64,000 nucleotides of DNA from Saccharopolyspora hordei (GTDB lineage Bacteria > Actinomycetota > Actinomycetes > Mycobacteriales > Pseudonocardiaceae): contig NZ_JACCFJ010000001.1 of assembly GCF_013410345.1 (NCBI RefSeq), positions 4,692,501-4,756,500 on the forward strand. The letters run 5' to 3'. The translations under genes were made by a program, and so were the position numbers. The notes beneath the pieces are model-generated. The model saw only the letters and a list, made by a program, of their open reading frames with translations, did no database searches and was not told the DNA's origin. Shown here one piece after another: positions 61,709 to 64,000 of the stretch. Each line of letters starts with the position of its first letter. Within the stretch, counting starts at the first letter, position 1.

Positions 61709-62953
61709 GTGGAAGCTGCAAGCCCCGAGACCGTCGGGTCCGACCGCCCGGAACCGGTGTTGTTGACCGAACCCGCCGAAGGCGTTCCGCCGGTGGTGGA
61801 CACGCCGTCGGCCCTGCGCGCCGCCGCAGAGGCGCTCGCCGCGGGCACCGGACCGGTGGCCGTGGACACCGAGCGCGCGTCGGGATACCGCTACTCGCAA
61901 CGCGCCTACCTGGTGCAGCTGCGCCGGGACGGTGCCGGGACCGTGCTCGTGGACCCGATCGCACTGCGCGGCGACCTCAGCCCGCTGGTGCCGGCGCTGG
62001 CCGACACCGAGTGGGTGCTGCACGCCGCTTCGCAGGACCTGCCGTGCCTGGCGGAGCTCGACCTGCGCCCGGCGAAGCTGTTCGACACCGAGCTGGCCGG
62101 TCGGCTGGCGGGGTTCGAGCGCGTCTCGCTCGGCGCCCTCGTGGAGCGCATGCTCGGGTACCGGCTCGAGAAGGGGCACGGCGCCGCCGACTGGTCGCGC
62201 CGCCCGCTGCCCGAGGACTGGCTGGTCTACGCGGCGCTCGACGTCGAACTGCTGGTCGCGCTGCGCGACGCGATGCACGACGAGCTGGTGCAGCAGGGCA
62301 AGCTGGCGTGGGCGCTGGAGGAGTTCGAGGCGGTCCGCACCGCCGAACCCGCGCCCCCGCGCGACGAACCGTGGCGCCGCACCTCGGGCATCCACCGGGT
62401 GCGCAACCCGCGGCAGCTGGCGGCGGTCCGCGCGCTCTGGCAGACCCGCGACAAGTTCGCCCGGGAACGCGACCTCGCCCCGGGCCGGGTGCTGCCCGAC
62501 TCCTCGATCGTGCAGGCCGCGCAGGCCAACCCGAAGACGGAGGCCGACCTGGTCGCGCTGCCGGTCTTCGGTGGCCGACAGCAGCGGCGCCGGGCCTCGA
62601 TGTGGTTGCAGGCGCTGCGGTCCGCGCGGCGCCTGAGCGACGACGAGCTGCCCGCGCCGTCCACCCCCAACGACGGCCCGCCACCGACCAACCGGTGGGC
62701 CGACCGCGACCCGGACGCGGCCGCGCGGCTGGCCGCGGCCCGCGCGGCGCTGGCGGAGATCGCCGAGCGGCACCGGCTCCCGGTGGAGAACCTGCTGCTG
62801 CCCGACCTGGTCCGGCGCACCTGCTGGACCCCGCCCGAGGACCGGAGCCTGGCGTCGGTGACCGCGCTGCTGCGCGAGAAGGGCGCCCGCGAGTGGCAGC
62901 TCGAGCTGACGGCGGAGGCCATCACCAACGCCCTCCAGGCCACCGCGGGCTGA
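61709..62953 (+). CDS. rnd: Ribonuclease D-like 3'-5' exonuclease with HRDC domain
   Basis: The 414-residue protein has a DEDD exonuclease domain: the DxE motif in AVDTERASGYRYSQRAYLVQ near residue 52, the second aspartate in HAASQDLPCLAELDL near 110, and the C-terminal YAALDVELLVALRDAMHDEL region near 175. An HRDC domain follows (about 225-310, KFARERDLAPGRVLPDSSIV). It would trim the 3' ends of RNAs such as tRNA precursors, using two metal ions. GTG 61709 is at leaderless distance from TAAGGT. It lies between the orphan regulator and the thiolase. Confidence 0.9.
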   Translation: MEAASPETVGSDRPEPVLLTEPAEGVPPVVDTPSALRAAAEALAAGTGPVAVDTERASGYRYSQRAYLVQLRRDGAGTVLVDPIALRGDLSPLVPALADTEWVLHAASQDLPCLAELDLRPAKLFDTELAGRLAGFERVSLGALVERMLGYRLEKGHGAADWSRRPLPEDWLVYAALDVELLVALRDAMHDELVQQGKLAWALEEFEAVRTAEPAPPRDEPWRRTSGIHRVRNPRQLAAVRALWQTRDKFARERDLAPGRVLPDSSIVQAAQANPKTEADLVALPVFGGRQQRRRASMWLQALRSARRLSDDELPAPSTPNDGPPPTNRWADRDPDAAARLAAARAALAEIAERHRLPVENLLLPDLVRRTCWTPPEDRSLASVTALLREKGAREWQLELTAEAITNALQATAG

Positions 62954-63040
62954 GCGCGGCGTGCGGCCGCGTGCCACGATCGGCACGGCCGGGACCGGCG
63001 AGATCAGCATGTGAGACACCCGACAGGGGTGGGCGTGTGG

Positions 63041-63085
63041 TTACCGGCGGGTAATGAGCGCTAGAGTTCGGTTACCGGCCGGTAA
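63041..63085. promoter_or_regulatory. Paired TTACCGGCCGGTAA operators at thiolase promoter
   Basis: TTACCGGCGGGTAA (63041-63054) and the perfect palindrome TTACCGGCCGGTAA (63072-63085) sit either side of a -10-like TAGAGT (63062-63067), 54 bases upstream of the thiolase start. The same element, with one change, lies before the 3-hydroxyacyl-CoA dehydrogenase gene at 32578-32591. A repressor sensing acyl-CoA is likely. Confidence 0.75.
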
Positions 63086-63138
63086 GTCCTCCGTGGGCCC
63101 GGCCGAGCACCATCCACCAAGCCAGTGAGGAGCACGCC

Positions 63139-64000
63139 GTGGCCGCACCTGCGTCGGCACCCGCCGACAGCCGCAGCCGCCCCGCGGTTCGGGACGTGGT
63201 CTTCGTCGACGGCGTACGCACGCCGTTCGGCAAGGCCGGTTCGAAGGGCATCTACGCCGAGACCCGCGCTGACGACCTGGTCGTCAAGGTCATCCGGGAG
63301 CTGCTGCGGCGGCACCCGGAGCTGCCGCCGGAGCGCATCGACGAGGTCGCCATCGCCGCCACCACCCAGACCGGTGACCAGGGCCTGACCATCGGCCGCA
63401 GCGCCGCGCTGCTGGCCGGGCTGCCCAAGTCGGTCCCCGGCTTCGCCATCGACCGGATGTGCGCGGGCGCGATGACCGCGGTGACCACGGTCTCCAGCGG
63501 CATCGCCTTCGGCGCCTACGACGTGGCGATCGCGGGCGGTGTCGAGCACATGGGCAACCACCCGATGGGTGAGGGCGTCGACCCGAACCCGCGCTTCGTG
63601 TCGGACAAGATCGTCGACCCGTCCGCGCTGGTCATGGGCTCGACCGCGGAGAACCTGCACGACCGCTTCCCGGCGCTGACCAAGGAGCGCACGGACGCCT
63701 ACGCGGCCCTGAGCCAGCAGCGCTACGACGAGGCGCTGAAGGCCGGCAAGATCACCCCGGACCTGGTCCCGGTGTCCACCCGTTCTTCGGAGAACGGCTG
63801 GGGCCTGGCCACCACCGACGAGCCGCCGCGCCCGGGCACCACGGTCGAGGCGCTCAGCGGCCTCAAGACGCCGTTCCGCCCGCACGGCCGGGTCACGCCG
63901 GGCAACGCCGCGGGTCTCAACGACGGCGCCACCGGCTGCCTGCTGGCCGACGCCTCCACCGCCGCCGAGCTGGGCCTGCCGGTCGGCATGCGGCTGGTCG
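63139..64000 (+). CDS. fadA: Acetyl-CoA acyltransferase (thiolase), N-terminal part
   Basis: At least 287 codons run to the window end. GTG 63139 has GAGGAG 6 bases upstream. The stretch VFVDGVRTPFGKAGSKGIYA near residue 25, the catalytic cysteine in GFAIDRMCAGAMTAVTTVSS near 107, and AGGVEHMGNHPMGEGVDPNP near 135 are typical of thiolase I (beta-ketothiolase). It cleaves 3-ketoacyl-CoA to acetyl-CoA and a shorter acyl-CoA. The histidine and second cysteine lie outside the window. Two upstream operators suggest fatty-acid-responsive control; in related genomes a fadB-like gene follows. Confidence 0.92.
   Translation, partial: MAAPASAPADSRSRPAVRDVVFVDGVRTPFGKAGSKGIYAETRADDLVVKVIRELLRRHPELPPERIDEVAIAATTQTGDQGLTIGRSAALLAGLPKSVPGFAIDRMCAGAMTAVTTVSSGIAFGAYDVAIAGGVEHMGNHPMGEGVDPNPRFVSDKIVDPSALVMGSTAENLHDRFPALTKERTDAYAALSQQRYDEALKAGKITPDLVPVSTRSSENGWGLATTDEPPRPGTTVEALSGLKTPFRPHGRVTPGNAAGLNDGATGCLLADASTAAELGLPVGMRLV

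Overview
The window is 64 kb of very GC-rich actinobacterial chromosome with strong G/C bias at third codon positions, many GTG starts and many promoters placed just upstream of start codons. A mycothiol-type formaldehyde dehydrogenase, an actinobacterial hemE-hemY-hemQ block and the order DUF3000 - orphan LuxR-type regulator - HRDC ribonuclease D - thiolase all point to a mycothiol-producing actinomycete. Pseudonocardiaceae (Saccharopolyspora-like) is my best guess, but this is inference. I saw no rRNA or tRNA gene, CRISPR array, transposase, integrase or phage gene; the region reads as ordinary chromosome with small eroded patches.

Layout. 0-8 kb: the start of an ABC exporter gene preceded by a tiny His-rich ORF, then hyuA-hyuB hydantoinase/oxoprolinase genes, a LysR regulator, an Nramp-like transporter without the usual metal motifs, and an MFS permease. 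8-11 kb: a coiled-coil protein, a PspC domain protein, a luciferase-like oxidoreductase and the remains of an APC-type permease. 11-15 kb: phosphoketolase and acetate kinase, overlapping by 4 bp (sugar phosphate to acetyl phosphate to acetate plus ATP). 15-20 kb: a Gfo/Idh/MocA dehydrogenase, a two-component system, and a formaldehyde detoxification pair (MscR plus a metallo-beta-lactamase-fold hydrolase). 20-27 kb: a methyltransferase, MFS permease, amidase, SDR, then glutaryl-CoA dehydrogenase and a class III CoA-transferase opposite an FCD-type GntR regulator, probably for glutarate catabolism. 28-31 kb: a TetR-controlled oxidoreductase/hydrolase pair with paired operators, then a small lower-GC3 patch.

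31-45 kb: 3-hydroxyacyl-CoA dehydrogenase, an Fpg/Nei glycosylase, a peroxiredoxin and a TRIC-type channel; a CUT2 sugar ABC operon (ATPase, permease, binding lipoprotein); a Ser/Thr kinase with a membrane-anchored tail; a YbhE/Pgl-type lactonase; ornithine aminotransferase; a ZapE/AFG1 ATPase split into two overlapping frames; and a RibD-like reductase. 45-48 kb: a seven-gene Asp23/Gls24-AmaP envelope cluster including a J-domain-like miniprotein. 48-56 kb: an ATP-dependent DNA ligase, a PanE-like reductase, an EamA exporter, a lipoprotein of the tripeptidyl-aminopeptidase family lacking the nucleophilic serine, a 34-residue peptide with nine cysteines, a collapsed P-loop kinase relic, an AlkZ-like protein and MsrB. 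56-64 kb: a 245-residue anchored protein, hemQ-hemY-hemE, DUF3000, the orphan regulator with a long structured leader, ribonuclease D, and the start of a FadA-type thiolase.

Regulation can be read at several places: a TTACYGGCCGGTAA palindrome links the thiolase and the 3-hydroxyacyl-CoA dehydrogenase; ATACCGACCGGT half-sites flank the TetR-controlled promoter; a perfect TTGGATCCAA lies between the GntR gene and the CoA-transferase gene. No single large undescribed system stands out. The most novel-looking items are the two tiny metal-ligand-rich peptides (284-442 and 53133-53237), the split ZapE, the serine-less peptidase lipoprotein and the J-domain-like miniprotein.
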